Shown here: positions 52,807 to 61,631 of the stretch, piece by piece
Layout of the letters: each line of letters begins with the position of its first letter
Numbering within the stretch: the first letter of the stretch is position 1
Assembly: GCA_008638415.1 (NCBI GenBank)
Contig: VWVT01000014.1
Coordinates: forward strand, 62,001-126,000
Direction: 5' to 3'
Source of the DNA: Nocardiopsis sinuspersici
GTDB lineage: Bacteria; Actinomycetota; Actinomycetes; Streptosporangiales; Streptosporangiaceae
DNA: 64,000 nt
Notes under the pieces: model-generated
Databases searched by the model: none
What the model was told of the DNA's origin: nothing
Seen by the model: only the letters and a program-made list of their open reading frames with translations
Position numbers and translations under genes: made by a program

Positions 52807-53592
52807 ATGGCAGACCTCCCCATCGACACCAGCGTGGCCCATTCCGCACGGGTGTGGAACTACTGGCTGGGCGGCAAGGACAACTATCCGGCCGACCGGG
52901 AGGTCGGTGAGCACATCCAGGCCACCTTCCCCGGGATCGTCGCCGCCGCCCGCGCCGACCGCGCCTTCCTGTACCGCGCGGTCACCTACCTGGCCGAAGA
53001 GGAGGGCATCCGCCAGTTCCTCGACATCGGCACCGGCCTGCCCACGGCCAACAACACCCACGAGGTCGCCCAGGCCGCCGCCCCCGAGTCCACGATCGTC
53101 TACGTCGACAACGACCCGCTCGTGCTCGCGCACGCCCGGGCCCTGCTCACCAGCGATCCGAGGGGCGCCACGCACTACATCGACGCGGACCTGGGCGAAC
53201 CGGGCCCCCTCCTGGAGCAGGCCCGCGAGTACCTGGACTTCGACCAGCCGATCGCCCTGCTGATCATGGGCACGCTCGCCCACGTCCCCGACGACGCCGA
53301 GGCGGTGTCCCTGGTCCGTGCCTACGTGGACGCGCTCTGCCCGGGCAGCTTCTTCGTCACCAACGACAGCACGAACACCAGCCCGGAGATCGTCCAGGCG
53401 GCCGACCACTGGAACGCCAACGCCTCCTCCCACATCCACCTGCGCGCCCCGGAGCAGATCGAGCGCTTCTTCGAGGGACTGGACCTGCTGGAGCCCGGCG
53501 TGGTGTCGGTGCCCTTCTGGCGCCCGTCACCGGCCGAGGTCGGACACACCGTGCACGTGGACCAGTACGGCGGCATGGCCCGCAAGCCCTGA
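52807..53592 (+). CDS. SAM-dependent methyltransferase, DUF574/Methyltransf_19 family
   Basis: 261 residues. The opening IDTSVAHSARVWNYWLGGKDNYPADR is noted here as AHSARVWNYWLGGKDNYP, the signature of this actinobacteria-specific family. The SAM-binding loop is FLDIGTGLPTANNTHEVA near residue 78 and VYVDNDPLVLAHARALL is the acidic motif. These proteins occur in many copies in filamentous actinobacteria, often near DUF397/XRE gene pairs; substrates are unknown. ATG 52807 lacks a ribosome site; TTG 52795 is in frame and possible. Confidence 0.88.
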   Translation: MADLPIDTSVAHSARVWNYWLGGKDNYPADREVGEHIQATFPGIVAAARADRAFLYRAVTYLAEEEGIRQFLDIGTGLPTANNTHEVAQAAAPESTIVYVDNDPLVLAHARALLTSDPRGATHYIDADLGEPGPLLEQAREYLDFDQPIALLIMGTLAHVPDDAEAVSLVRAYVDALCPGSFFVTNDSTNTSPEIVQAADHWNANASSHIHLRAPEQIERFFEGLDLLEPGVVSVPFWRPSPAEVGHTVHVDQYGGMARKP

Positions 53593-53911
53593 TCCGAGCG
53601 GGGACGCGCTCGCCTGGCCCGGCCTCCGGGCGATGTCGCCCACGCTCCCCTGGACCTCGCGGGGACGCGTTCGCCGTGACGGCCGTGGCCGACCAGCACC
53701 CGCTGGTCGGCCACACCGCGTTCGGAGGACCTCGTTCCATCCCGCGGCGGCACGTCCCACGTCCGTCCCCGGACCCGCTCCGAACGGCGGGGAGGCCGCT
53801 TCCCGTGGGCTCCGGACGCACCGCGGCATCGCGGACCGACCGATCCGGCGCCACCGCTCCGGCGGCGGCCACGCCCGTCGTGGCCGCCGGCCACGCCCAC
53901 GGCGGACGCCG
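53593..53911. other. Gap between convergent genes
   Basis: About 320 bp between the methyltransferase and ptsI stops. It is GC-rich with several chance frames, but I see no start with a ribosome site and no strong terminator hairpin. Confidence 0.4.
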
Positions 53912-55615
53912 TCACCGGCTGGAGGTCTCCGGATGGGCGGCGGCCCGCACCGCCTCCCTCGCCTGTTCGGCGCTGGAGGCCGCCACCGCCAGCTCCGCCA
54001 GCCTGCGGCACTCGTCGCGGGTGTGCAGGGCGAGCGCGTGGCGCACGGCGGACAGCGCGGGCGCGGACATCGACAGGCTGGTCGAGCCCAGCCCCACCAG
54101 CACCAGGGCCAGCAGCGGATCCGCGGCGGCCTCGCCGCACACCCCCACGGAACGGCCCGACCGCTCCCCCACCGCACCCACGGTCTCCACCAGCCGCAGC
54201 AGCGCGGGCTGCCAGGGGTCGAGCAGGTCGGGCAGCGCGCCCAGGGTCCGGTCGGCGGCCATCGTGTACTGCGCCAGGTCGTTGGTGCCGATCGACACGA
54301 AGTCCACACGGGGCAGCAGCCGGTCGGCGAGCAGGGCCGCCCCGGGCACCTCGATCATCACCCCGACCTCGGTGAGCCCGGCCCGGCGCGCCAGGGCGGC
54401 GAACTCGGCGGCCTCGTCGGGCGTGGACACCATCGGCGCCATCACCCGCACCCGTGCCGAGGTCTCCAAGGAGGCGGCGGCGATCGCCGAGAGCTGCTCG
54501 GTGAGCAGTCCGGGGTGCACGCGCGAGGTCCGAAAGCCCCGCATGCCGAGCGCGGGGTTGTCCTCCTGCCCGGTCTCCACGAAGGACAGCGGCTTGTCCG
54601 AGCCCGCGTCCAGGGTGCGCACCGTGACGACGCGTCCGGCGAACGCCTCGAACAGGGAGGTGTAGGCGGCGGTCTGCTCCGCGACCGTCGGCGGCTCCGC
54701 CTGGCCCAGGAACAGGAACTCGGTGCGCAGCAGCCCCACGCCCTCGCTGTCGTGCGCGCCCGCCTTGCGGGGGTCCCCCTCACCGACGTTGAGCAGCAGC
54801 GCGACCGGCGTGCCGTCGGCGGTCCTGCCGGGCCCGGTGGACTCGGCGAGCAGCGCGCGTCTGCGCTCGGCGCGCCGGCGCATCCGGTCGGCGAGCTCCT
54901 CGTCGGGATCGACCTCGACCGTCCCCGCGTCGCCGTCCACCGCCACCGTGACCCCGTCCGCGAGGCCCTCGACGCCCTCGCAACCCACGACGGCGGGGAT
55001 ACCGAGCGCCCGGGCCAGGATGACCGTGTGGCTGGTGGGGCCGCCGTAGCGGGTGACGATGCCGAGCACCCGCTCGGTGTCGAGCTGGACGGTGTCGGCG
55101 GGCGCGAGGTCGTCGGCTACCAGCACGTGCGCAACGCCGGGATCGGGCACCCCGGGCATGGGCAGGCCCATGAGAAGGGCCACCGCGCGGTCCCGGATGT
55201 CGGCGAGGTCGGCGGCGCGCTCGGCCAGGTAGCCCCCGGCCGCCTGGAGCAGCTCCTGGTAGGCGCCGCACGCGGAGTGGACCGCCCACGCCGCCGGGTC
55301 CCCCTCCTCGGTGCGCTCCCCGACGCGGCGCGCCAGGTCGGGGTCGCGCGCCATGAGCGCCTGGGCGCCGAGCACCGCCGCCGCGTCGCCCTCCAGGCCG
55401 GCGGCCCGCCGGTCGAGCAGCTCGGCCACCTGTTCCAGGGCCCGCCGGGCCCGGTCCGCCTCGTCGCCGGGCTTGCCCGTGGTCGGCCGCTGCTCGGGCA
55501 GGGACGGCGGGGGCGCCATCCGCGCCACCGGTCCGACGGCGGCGCCGGGACTGGCGGGGATGCCCGAGCACCGGTGGATACCGGTCGCTGAGGGGAGGGG
55601 GTCGGTCTGCGCCAT
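53912..55615 (-). CDS. ptsI: PTS enzyme I (phosphoenolpyruvate-protein phosphotransferase)
   Basis: 567 residues, the usual length. Enzyme I takes phosphate from PEP and passes it to HPr. The phosphorylated His is in GGPTSHTVILARALGIPAV near residue 190; the PEP-binding domain has GVGLLRTEFLFL, SIGTNDLAQYTMAADR and the catalytic Cys in GVCGEAAADP near residue 500. The ATG at 55615 has GGAG close upstream. It lies downstream of the dehydrogenase and EII genes on the same strand, separated by repeat element E, so it may be co-transcribed or have its own promoter in that gap. Confidence 0.95.
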   Translation of the reverse strand: MAQTDPLPSATGIHRCSGIPASPGAAVGPVARMAPPPSLPEQRPTTGKPGDEADRARRALEQVAELLDRRAAGLEGDAAAVLGAQALMARDPDLARRVGERTEEGDPAAWAVHSACGAYQELLQAAGGYLAERAADLADIRDRAVALLMGLPMPGVPDPGVAHVLVADDLAPADTVQLDTERVLGIVTRYGGPTSHTVILARALGIPAVVGCEGVEGLADGVTVAVDGDAGTVEVDPDEELADRMRRRAERRRALLAESTGPGRTADGTPVALLLNVGEGDPRKAGAHDSEGVGLLRTEFLFLGQAEPPTVAEQTAAYTSLFEAFAGRVVTVRTLDAGSDKPLSFVETGQEDNPALGMRGFRTSRVHPGLLTEQLSAIAAASLETSARVRVMAPMVSTPDEAAEFAALARRAGLTEVGVMIEVPGAALLADRLLPRVDFVSIGTNDLAQYTMAADRTLGALPDLLDPWQPALLRLVETVGAVGERSGRSVGVCGEAAADPLLALVLVGLGSTSLSMSAPALSAVRHALALHTRDECRRLAELAVAASSAEQAREAVRAAAHPETSSR

Positions 55616-55782
55616 GTTCGCTCCGTACGTCGGGAATGGCTGGGAATGCCGGGGGTGCCGTTTTCGGGGGATGTCCTTCCCCGGAACGCCCCGGGTCCAC
55701 CCCGGCGGCTTCTCTGGTTCTCGGGTGCCGGGGTCCGGGGGTCCGGGGTCCGGGGTCCGCTCCGGCGGCCGGAGCGGCTGGG

Positions 55783-56001
55783 TTCTGTTCGGTGGACTGG
55801 GTCCTGTGCCACCAGGGGTGGTGGCGAGGGCGCCGCAGGGACCGAAGGTTCCCGTACCCGCGGCGCCCGAGCACGAGGCGCAGCGCAGCCTCAAAGACGA
55901 CACAGCGAGGGCGCCGACGGGGCCGCCGGAGGTCCCGAGGGTCCCCGTACCCGCGGCGCCCGAGCACGAGGCGAAGCGCAGCCTCAAGAGAACATGACCT
56001 A
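55783..56001 (-). repeat. Stop-anchored repeat family, element E
   Basis: Begins at the TAG stop of the zinc dehydrogenase. The first hairpin has a 3-nt shorter loop (GAGGC-TGCGCTTC-GCCTC). A second, shortened copy follows 93 bp away, and the element ends in the distal block TTCTGTTCGGTGGACTGGG (from 55783). It lies between two genes of the PTS group. Confidence 0.85.
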
Positions 56002-57039
56002 GGGCTGGATGGTCACCTTGATCGCGGTGCCCGAGGCCACCGTCTCGATGGCCTTGTGGACGTCGGACAGGGACATCCGCTCGGTGATCAGGTCGGCCAC
56101 CGGCACGGCGCCGGAGGAGATCAGCTCCAGGGCACGGCGGTTGTGCTCGGGGCTGGAGCCGTTGGCGCCGAAGATCCTGAGCTCCCGGTAGTGCACCGCG
56201 TTGGCGTCCAACTGGATGACCGGCGCGTCCTTGGGCAGGCCGCCGAAGAGGCTGATCCGGCCGCTGCGGGCGACCATGCGCAGCGCGTCCTCCTGGGCGC
56301 GTCCGGAGGCGGCGGCGGTGATGACCACGTCGGCGCCCCGGCCGTCGGTCAGGCGGAGTACCTCCTCCACCGCGTCGGTCTCCTCCCCGCAGATCGCGGC
56401 GTCGGGGCCGACGACGGCGGCGGACATGTCCAGGCGGCCCCGGTTGAGGTCCACCAGGTAGACCCTCGAAGCGCCGCGGGCCCGGGCCAGCCGGACGTGC
56501 AGGCAGCCGATGGGACCGGCCCCCATGACCACCACCGTGTCGCCCTCGCCGACCCCGGCGATCTCCTGGCCGTTGAGCACGCACGCCAGCGGCTCGGCGA
56601 CGGAGGCCTCGGCGAAGTCGACGTCCTCGGGGACCCGGTTGACCCCGTCCACGGCCAGGACCGCCTCGGGGATGACCATGTACTCGGCGAAGCCGCCGTC
56701 GTAGTGGTAGCCCATGGACTCCTGGCGGGAGCACACGGTGAACCGGCCGTCGGAGCACTCCGCGCAGGTCCCGCACGGGATGGCGGCGATGACCTGGACG
56801 CGGTCGCCCTCGGCCCAGCCGGTGACCCCCTCGCCCACCTCCACGATCCGTCCGGCGATCTCGTGCCCGATCACGCGGGGCGGGCGGATGTGGTGGTGGC
56901 CGTGCCGGGAGATCTTCACGTCCGTGCCGCAGGTGGAGCAGTTGACGACGGCGATCTTGATCTGTCCGGGTCCGGCGGTCGGCTCGGGAGCCTGCTCCAG
57001 TCGGATGTCACCGGGTGCGTAGAAGCGGGCGACGAGCAT
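55999..57039 (-). CDS. Zinc-dependent MDR dehydrogenase, hexitol (phosphate) type
   Basis: 346 residues of the medium-chain dehydrogenase family. Catalytic zinc ligands are in NCSTCGTDVK and GHEIAG, the four structural-zinc Cys in IPCGTCAECSDGRFTVC, and the NAD(P) motif is VVVMGAGPIGCLHV near residue 170. It is closest in style to sorbitol, threonine and galactitol-1-phosphate dehydrogenases. Placement after the mannitol-type EIIC-EIIB-EIIA genes suggests it oxidises the imported hexitol phosphate. No MtlD-type mannitol-1-phosphate dehydrogenase is seen nearby. ATG 57039 follows EIIA by about 60 bp. Confidence 0.85.
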   Translation of the reverse strand: MLVARFYAPGDIRLEQAPEPTAGPGQIKIAVVNCSTCGTDVKISRHGHHHIRPPRVIGHEIAGRIVEVGEGVTGWAEGDRVQVIAAIPCGTCAECSDGRFTVCSRQESMGYHYDGGFAEYMVIPEAVLAVDGVNRVPEDVDFAEASVAEPLACVLNGQEIAGVGEGDTVVVMGAGPIGCLHVRLARARGASRVYLVDLNRGRLDMSAAVVGPDAAICGEETDAVEEVLRLTDGRGADVVITAAASGRAQEDALRMVARSGRISLFGGLPKDAPVIQLDANAVHYRELRIFGANGSSPEHNRRALELISSGAVPVADLITERMSLSDVHKAIETVASGTAIKVTIQP

Positions 57040-57100
57040 GTTCGGGCCTTTCTGGTGGTGCCCGCCGGACCGGTCCCGGCCCGGCGGGTGGTGGGTGTGC

Positions 57101-57544
57101 TCAGCCGTTCCGGACGGGGCCGAGCAGTTCGACGACGTCGGACGGGGTGGCCGCGGCGCGCAGCCGGGCGGCCCTGTCGGGGTCGGTGAGGATCCCCGCC
57201 AGCGAGGACAGCACGCCCAGGTGCTCCTCCCCGGAGGCGGCGATGCCGATGGCCACGTGGACGGTGGGCCCGCCCCAGTCGACCCCGTCGGGGAACTGGA
57301 CCACGGCCAGCGCGGTCCTCCTCACCAGCGACCGCGAGGCGTCGGTGCCGTGCGGGATGGCCACGCCCTCGCCCACGAAGGTGGGGACGGAGGCCTCGCG
57401 TTCGTGCATGGCGCTCACGTAGCCGGGCTCGACCGCGCCGAGCTCGACCAGGAGGGCGCCGCACTGGTCGATGGCGTCGGTCCGGCCCGTAGCGGTGCGG
57501 TTCAGCCGGACCGCGTCGGCGGTCAGCACCAGCTCACTCGGCAA
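57101..57544 (-). CDS. PTS EIIA, mannitol/fructose type
   Basis: 147 residues. The phosphorylated His is in GVAIPHGTDASR near residue 66, the motif of fructose-mannitol EIIA domains. It receives phosphate from HPr and passes it to EIIB. The start is TTG at 57544 with GGAG 5 nt upstream, overlapping the end of the EIIB gene by 11 nt; a GTG five codons later is the alternative. The overlap means tight coupling within the operon. Confidence 0.9.
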   Translation of the reverse strand: MPSELVLTADAVRLNRTATGRTDAIDQCGALLVELGAVEPGYVSAMHEREASVPTFVGEGVAIPHGTDASRSLVRRTALAVVQFPDGVDWGGPTVHVAIGIAASGEEHLGVLSSLAGILTDPDRAARLRAAATPSDVVELLGPVRNG

Positions 57545-57842
57545 GGGTGCTCCCGTCCCTGACGGCCTGCTCCAGGCGGGCGAAGGCCGGGTCTCCCATG
57601 AACATCTGGAAGGCGATGACGACGGTGTCGGGGGCCCGCTTGCGGGCCCGGTCGACCAGGCCGGTGTGGCACAGGACCACGTCGGCGCCCTCGGGGATCC
57701 GGTCGACGGGGGCGTGTTCGACGGCCACCCCGTGCGGGGACAGGGACTTGCTCAACTGCGAGGTGAGCAGGACGCTGCTGCCCATGCCCGCGTCGCACGC
57801 CACGACGACCTTCTTGATGGCGGAACCCTCGATGCTGCTCAT
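57534..57842 (-). CDS. PTS EIIB, mannitol type
   Basis: 102 residues. The phosphocysteine is in VVVACDAGMGSSVL near residue 17, the CDAGMGSS motif of mannitol EIIB. It is a separate protein here, whereas many bacteria have EIIB fused to EIIC. The ATG at 57842 overlaps the EIIC stop (ATGA), and its own end overlaps EIIA. It moves phosphate from EIIA to the incoming sugar alcohol at EIIC. Confidence 0.92.
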   Translation of the reverse strand: MSSIEGSAIKKVVVACDAGMGSSVLLTSQLSKSLSPHGVAVEHAPVDRIPEGADVVLCHTGLVDRARKRAPDTVVIAFQMFMGDPAFARLEQAVRDGSTLAE

Positions 57843-58948
57843 CGGTTGTTCTCCTGCTTCTCTGCGGCTTCCTGCTGGGTCTTCTCCTCGCGTTCGGCCC
57901 TGCGCTCGGACCGGCCGAAGCCGAGCAGGAGCGAGGCGATGACGAAGGAGACGATGGTGGCGGCGGCGACTCCGGCCAGGACCTGTACGTGGCCCCCGGG
58001 CGGGGTGACCGCCATGAGCGCGATGATGCTGCCGGGGGAGGCGGCGGAGATGAGCCCGGCGTCGAGGAGCATGAAGGTCGCGACGCCGGACATCCCGCCG
58101 CCGATCGCGGCCAGGATCAGCTTGGGCTGGGCGAGGATGTACGGGAAGTAGATCTCGTGGATGCCGCCGAAGAAGTGGATGACGATCGCTCCGGGGGCGG
58201 TGGCACGGCTGACCTTGGACCCGAAGAGCATGCAGGCCAGGAGGATGCCCAGGCCGGGACCGGGGTTGGTCTCGATGAGGAACTCGATGGCGCTGCCCTC
58301 GGTGACCGCGCGGGCCGTGCCCAGCGGCGTGAAGACGCCGTGGTTGATGGCGTTGTTGAGGAAGAGCACCTTGGCGGGCTCGACGAGGACCGAGACCACG
58401 GGCAGCAGGCTCATGTCGATGAGGAACTGCACCGCCGTGCCCAGTGCCCGGGCGATGGCGCCCACGAGCGGTCCGACCACGTAGGCGCCCAGGACCGCCA
58501 GGAGCGCCGCGAGGATGCCGGCGCTGAAGTTGTTGACCAGCATCTCGAAGCCGGTCTTGATCCGCGGCTGGACCACCCGGTCGAAGTGCTTCATGAGATA
58601 GGCCGACAGCGGTCCCATGAGCATCGCGCCCAGGAACATCGGCATGTCCGCCGAGACGATCACGCCCATGGTCGCCGCCGCGCCGACCACACCGCCGCGC
58701 TGCCCGTGCACCAGGGTTCCGCCGGTGTAGGCGATCAGCAGCGGGAGCAGGTAGGTGATCATGGGCCCGACGAGTTCGGCCAGGTACTCGTTGGGCCACC
58801 AGCCGTCGGGGATGAACAGGGCGGTGATCAGCCCCCAGGCGATGAACGCGCCGATGTTGGGCATCACCATGCTGGACAGGAACCCGCCGAAGCGCTGGAC
58901 TCCGGAGCGCACCGAGGCGAGCCTGCTGCCGCTTTGCTGTGTGGTCAT
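57839..58948 (-). CDS. mtlA: PTS EIIC, mannitol permease
   Basis: 369 residues, polytopic. It matches the membrane domain of MtlA closely: MVMPNIGAFIAWGLITALF, MLVNNFSAGILAALLAVL, VEPAKVLFLNNAINHGVFTP and GGIHEIYFPYIL, the last being the conserved substrate-loop Glu motif. It ends with a charged tail rich in Glu and Gln (KTQQEAAEKQ). The ATG at 58948 has AGGAGG upstream. It is the first gene of the EIIC-EIIB-EIIA group; the leader before it is unusually C-rich in the mRNA. Confidence 0.93.
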   Translation of the reverse strand: MTTQQSGSRLASVRSGVQRFGGFLSSMVMPNIGAFIAWGLITALFIPDGWWPNEYLAELVGPMITYLLPLLIAYTGGTLVHGQRGGVVGAAATMGVIVSADMPMFLGAMLMGPLSAYLMKHFDRVVQPRIKTGFEMLVNNFSAGILAALLAVLGAYVVGPLVGAIARALGTAVQFLIDMSLLPVVSVLVEPAKVLFLNNAINHGVFTPLGTARAVTEGSAIEFLIETNPGPGLGILLACMLFGSKVSRATAPGAIVIHFFGGIHEIYFPYILAQPKLILAAIGGGMSGVATFMLLDAGLISAASPGSIIALMAVTPPGGHVQVLAGVAAATIVSFVIASLLLGFGRSERRAEREEKTQQEAAEKQENNR

Positions 58949-58984
58949 GGGGACCTCCTGGGAGGTGCGGCGGGCTTCTACCGC

Positions 58985-59110
58985 GCCGGGGTGGGGGTGG
59001 GTGGTACTGAGCAGAGGGGTGGGTGTCGGGGGATCGGGTGGTGCGGGGGTGGACGGTGCGAAACGGAGGGCGGTACTGGGTGAGGGGTGGACGGTGCGGG
59101 AGCGGGGTGG
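58985..59110 (-). promoter_or_regulatory. C-rich, G-poor leader of the mannitol PTS genes
   Basis: Over about 125 bp the plus strand is strongly G-rich with few C, so the mRNA reads as C-rich with few G (for example CACCCACCCCCACCCC). It also contains GGGGTGGACGGTGCG twice. Such C-over-G stretches are known rut sites for Rho; the G-rich strand could also form a quadruplex. Either could modulate read-through from the DeoR gene into the PTS genes. Confidence 0.45.
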
Positions 59111-59114
59111 TGAG

Positions 59115-59177
59115 GGGTGCTCCGGGGCGGTGCGGCCCCCGGCCGGGAGGACCACAGGACGGCGCTCCGGAGCACCC
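59115..59177 (-). terminator. Inverted repeat after the DeoR gene
   Basis: GGGTGCTCCGG (59115-59125) pairs exactly with CCGGAGCACCC (59167-59177), 41 nt apart, starting 7 nt past the deoR-type gene's stop. The long loop makes termination efficiency uncertain. Confidence 0.4.
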
Positions 59178-59183
59178 GGCCGG

Positions 59184-59945
59184 TCAGACCACCTGGACGC
59201 GGGGTCCGGCGGCCTCCAGTTCCTCGGCGAGCCCCGTGGCGAGCCCGGTGTCGGTGATGATCGTGTCCAGGTCCTCGACCACGGCGAAGCGGGCGAAGTG
59301 GTCGTTGCCCACCTTGGTGTGGTCGGCGAGGAGGACGCAGCGGCGCGCCGAGGCGATCATGGCCCTCTTGACCTCGGCCTCCGCGGGGTCGGGCGTGGTG
59401 AGCCCGCGCTCGACGGAGACGCCGTTGGCGGCCATGAAGGCCACGTCCACGTAGGACTCGGCGAGTGAGCGCAGCGCCCAGGCGTCGACGGTGGCCTGGG
59501 TGCGGGTGCGCAGGCGGCCACCGAGCAGCATGAGGTTGACGTTGGTACGCGGGGCGAGGGTGAGGGCGATGGAGAGGGAGTTGGTGACGACGGTGAGTTC
59601 GCGGTCGGAGGGCAGTTGCTCGGCGAGGCGCCCGGTGGTGGACCCCGCGTCGAACAGGACGGCGCCCTCCTCGGGGAGTTCGGCCAGGGCGGCCTTGGCG
59701 ATGCGCTCCTTCTCCTCGGTCAGGACGGAGTCGCGCACGTTGAGGGCGGGCTCGAAGCCCAGCCGCTCGACGGGGATCGCGCCACCGTGGACCCTGCGCA
59801 GCACCCCGTGGCGTTCGAGTGCCGTGAGGTCGCGCCGGACGGTCTCGTAGGTCACGTCGAACTCCGTGGCGAGCCCCGTGACGTCGACCCGGCCGTCCCG
59901 TCGGGCGCGTTCGAGGATCACCTTCTGGCGCTCTTCCGCGTACAT
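59184..59945 (-). CDS. DeoR-family regulator of the PTS genes
   Basis: 253 residues. The N-terminal helix-turn-helix is MYAEERQKVILERARRDGRV and VTYETVRRDLTALE, and the sugar-phosphate-binding domain has VLFDAGSTTGRLAEQL near residue 95 and VLLADHTKVGNDHFARF near the end. DeoR repressors of this type usually sense a ketose phosphate such as fructose-1-phosphate and regulate the adjacent sugar genes. It lies between, and probably controls, the leftward mtl-type genes and the rightward fruK-ptsH genes. Confidence 0.92.
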   Translation of the reverse strand: MYAEERQKVILERARRDGRVDVTGLATEFDVTYETVRRDLTALERHGVLRRVHGGAIPVERLGFEPALNVRDSVLTEEKERIAKAALAELPEEGAVLFDAGSTTGRLAEQLPSDRELTVVTNSLSIALTLAPRTNVNLMLLGGRLRTRTQATVDAWALRSLAESYVDVAFMAANGVSVERGLTTPDPAEAEVKRAMIASARRCVLLADHTKVGNDHFARFAVVEDLDTIITDTGLATGLAEELEAAGPRVQVV

Positions 59946-59960
59946 GTTGGATCACCTGTG

Positions 59961-60009
59961 TTTCGGTGTGGTTTTCGGTGAGTTTAATGGTGTTGCTTGG
60001 AACACACAA
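59961..60009 (-). promoter_or_regulatory. DeoR gene promoter with direct repeats
   Basis: Minus-strand TTGTGT (60009-60004), 17 bp, TAAACT (59986-59981) form a promoter. Just downstream, TTTCGGTG occurs twice on the plus strand (59961-59968 and 59973-59980), 12 bp apart, a spacing suited to a DeoR-type dimer for self-regulation. Confidence 0.6.
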
Positions 60010-60200
60010 GGGGTTCCTCCACCCAATATCCCAGCAATCCCACACGAGACCACCACGCCCGCACCACCCGGCCGACCAGGGGAATCAGGGAGGATCATCC
60101 GACGACGCGCCACGCGTACGATGCCGGTGACAGGGGAGGAACGGCCGCGAAACGCCCCCGCCGACCGCCCCGCGGAACCGGGAACGGGGACCCACTAGTG

Positions 60201-60228
60201 TTGACATACACAGGCAAACACACATAAT
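60201..60228 (+). promoter_or_regulatory. Promoter of the fruK-ptsH genes
   Basis: TTGACA (60201-60206) and CATAAT (60223-60228) are 16 bp apart, a near-consensus housekeeping promoter 59 bp before fruK. The surrounding sequence is AT-rich and contains ACACA repeats, possible regulator contacts. Confidence 0.75.
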
Positions 60229-60286
60229 CAAATACAGTCCAACATCCAGACCGGGCCGGGCGCAGACACTCCCGAAAAGAGCACCC

Positions 60287-61228
60287 ATGATCCTGACCCT
60301 CACCCCCAACCCGAGCGTGGACCACACCCTGGAGGTGGACCGCCTGGTACGCGGCGAGGTCCTGCGGGTGGGCTCCACCCGCGCGCAGGCGGGCGGCAAG
60401 GGCGTCAACGTCGCCCGGGCCCTGCGCCGCGCGGGCGCCGCCACACGGGCGGTCCTGCCCGTGGGCGGGGGCGGGGGCGCCGAACTCACCGCCCTGCTCG
60501 GGGACCTCCCCTGCGTCACCGTCCCCATCGAGGGGGAGACACGCGCCAACATCGCCGTCACCGAGGCCGACGGAACCACCACCAAGCTCAACGCCCCCGG
60601 TCCCGTCCTGTCCCCCGAGGAGACCGACGCCCTGCTCCGCGCCCTGGCGGAGGAGCTCGGCCGCGGCCCCGACTGGGTGGTGGCCAGCGGCAGCCTTCCC
60701 GCCGGCGCCCCCGACGACCTGTACGTGCGCGTCGCCGAACTGGCCGCCTCCCACGGGGTGCCCCTCGCACTGGACACCTCCGGCAAACCCCTGGAGGCGG
60801 CGGCGCGCGCGGGGTCGGTGTCCCTGCTCAAGCCCAACCACGAGGAACTGGCCGAGCTGGTCGGGCGGGACCTGCCCACGGTGGGCGCGGTCACCGGCGC
60901 CGCCCGCGAGGTCCTGGACCGGGGGAACGGTTCCGCGCTCGTGACACTCGGTGGACACGGTGCGATACTCGTGGCCTCCGGGCACACCTGGTGGGCGCGC
61001 GGACCCCAGGTCCGCACGCGCAGCACGGTGGGCGCGGGCGACTGCGCCCTCGCCGGTTTCCTGGGCACGGACGGCTCCCCCGCCGAACGGCTGCGCCGTG
61101 CCGTGGCATGGGGAACGGCCGCGGTGTCCCTGCCCGGAACCACCGTCCCCTCTCCCGACGACGTGGCCACCGACGCCATCACGGTGGTGGCCGACCCCGA
61201 CCCGCAGTGGTCGGTCGACACACTCTGA
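60287..61228 (+). CDS. fruK: 1-phosphofructokinase family (PfkB) sugar-phosphate kinase
   Basis: 313 residues of the ribokinase/PfkB family in the 1-phosphofructokinase (hexose-phosphate kinase) branch: ILTLTPNPSVDHTLEV at the N-terminus, AGGKGVNVARALRRAG near residue 36 (PfkB signature 1) and RSTVGAGDCALAGFLG near residue 245 (signature 2 with catalytic Asp). It would phosphorylate fructose-1-phosphate to the 1,6-bisphosphate. Tagatose-6-phosphate kinase activity is an alternative. It is followed 42 bp later by the HPr gene. Confidence 0.88.
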   Translation: MILTLTPNPSVDHTLEVDRLVRGEVLRVGSTRAQAGGKGVNVARALRRAGAATRAVLPVGGGGGAELTALLGDLPCVTVPIEGETRANIAVTEADGTTTKLNAPGPVLSPEETDALLRALAEELGRGPDWVVASGSLPAGAPDDLYVRVAELAASHGVPLALDTSGKPLEAAARAGSVSLLKPNHEELAELVGRDLPTVGAVTGAAREVLDRGNGSALVTLGGHGAILVASGHTWWARGPQVRTRSTVGAGDCALAGFLGTDGSPAERLRRAVAWGTAAVSLPGTTVPSPDDVATDAITVVADPDPQWSVDTL

Positions 61229-61270
61229 CCGGGCCCGCAACGGCCCGCCCGACGACCCCCGAGGACTGAC

Positions 61271-61540
61271 ATGCCCCAGCGCACCGTGGCCATCGCCTCC
61301 CAGCTCGGCCTGCACGCCCGCCCCGCCGCCCTGTTCGTCCAGGCCGTCAACGACTCCGGCCTGCCCGTCATGGTCTCCCGCGAGGGACACAAGCCGGTGG
61401 ACGCGCGCAGCGTGCTCTCGGTGATGTCGATGGGCGCCAAACACGGAGAGACGGTAACCGTGACCTGCGAGGACTCCGAGGACGCCGACAAGGTCCTGGA
61501 CGGGCTGGTGGAGATGCTGTCCAAGGAGCTGGACACCTGA
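61271..61540 (+). CDS. ptsH: PTS phosphocarrier protein HPr
   Basis: 89 residues. The phosphorylated His is in ASQLGLHARPAALFV near residue 15, and the Ser-46 region reads SVLSVMSMGAKHG. It carries phosphate from enzyme I (encoded at 53912-55615) to EIIA. It is probably co-transcribed with fruK. Together with ptsI and the EII genes, this window holds a self-sufficient PTS. Confidence 0.95.
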   Translation: MPQRTVAIASQLGLHARPAALFVQAVNDSGLPVMVSREGHKPVDARSVLSVMSMGAKHGETVTVTCEDSEDADKVLDGLVEMLSKELDT

Positions 61541-61631
61541 GCCGGGACGCGGGCCGCCGTGCGCGCGGCGGCCCGCGCGGCTACGGCCGCGGACTCTGGC
61601 CATACCCGCGCGCCGCGACTACCGTGCTCCC

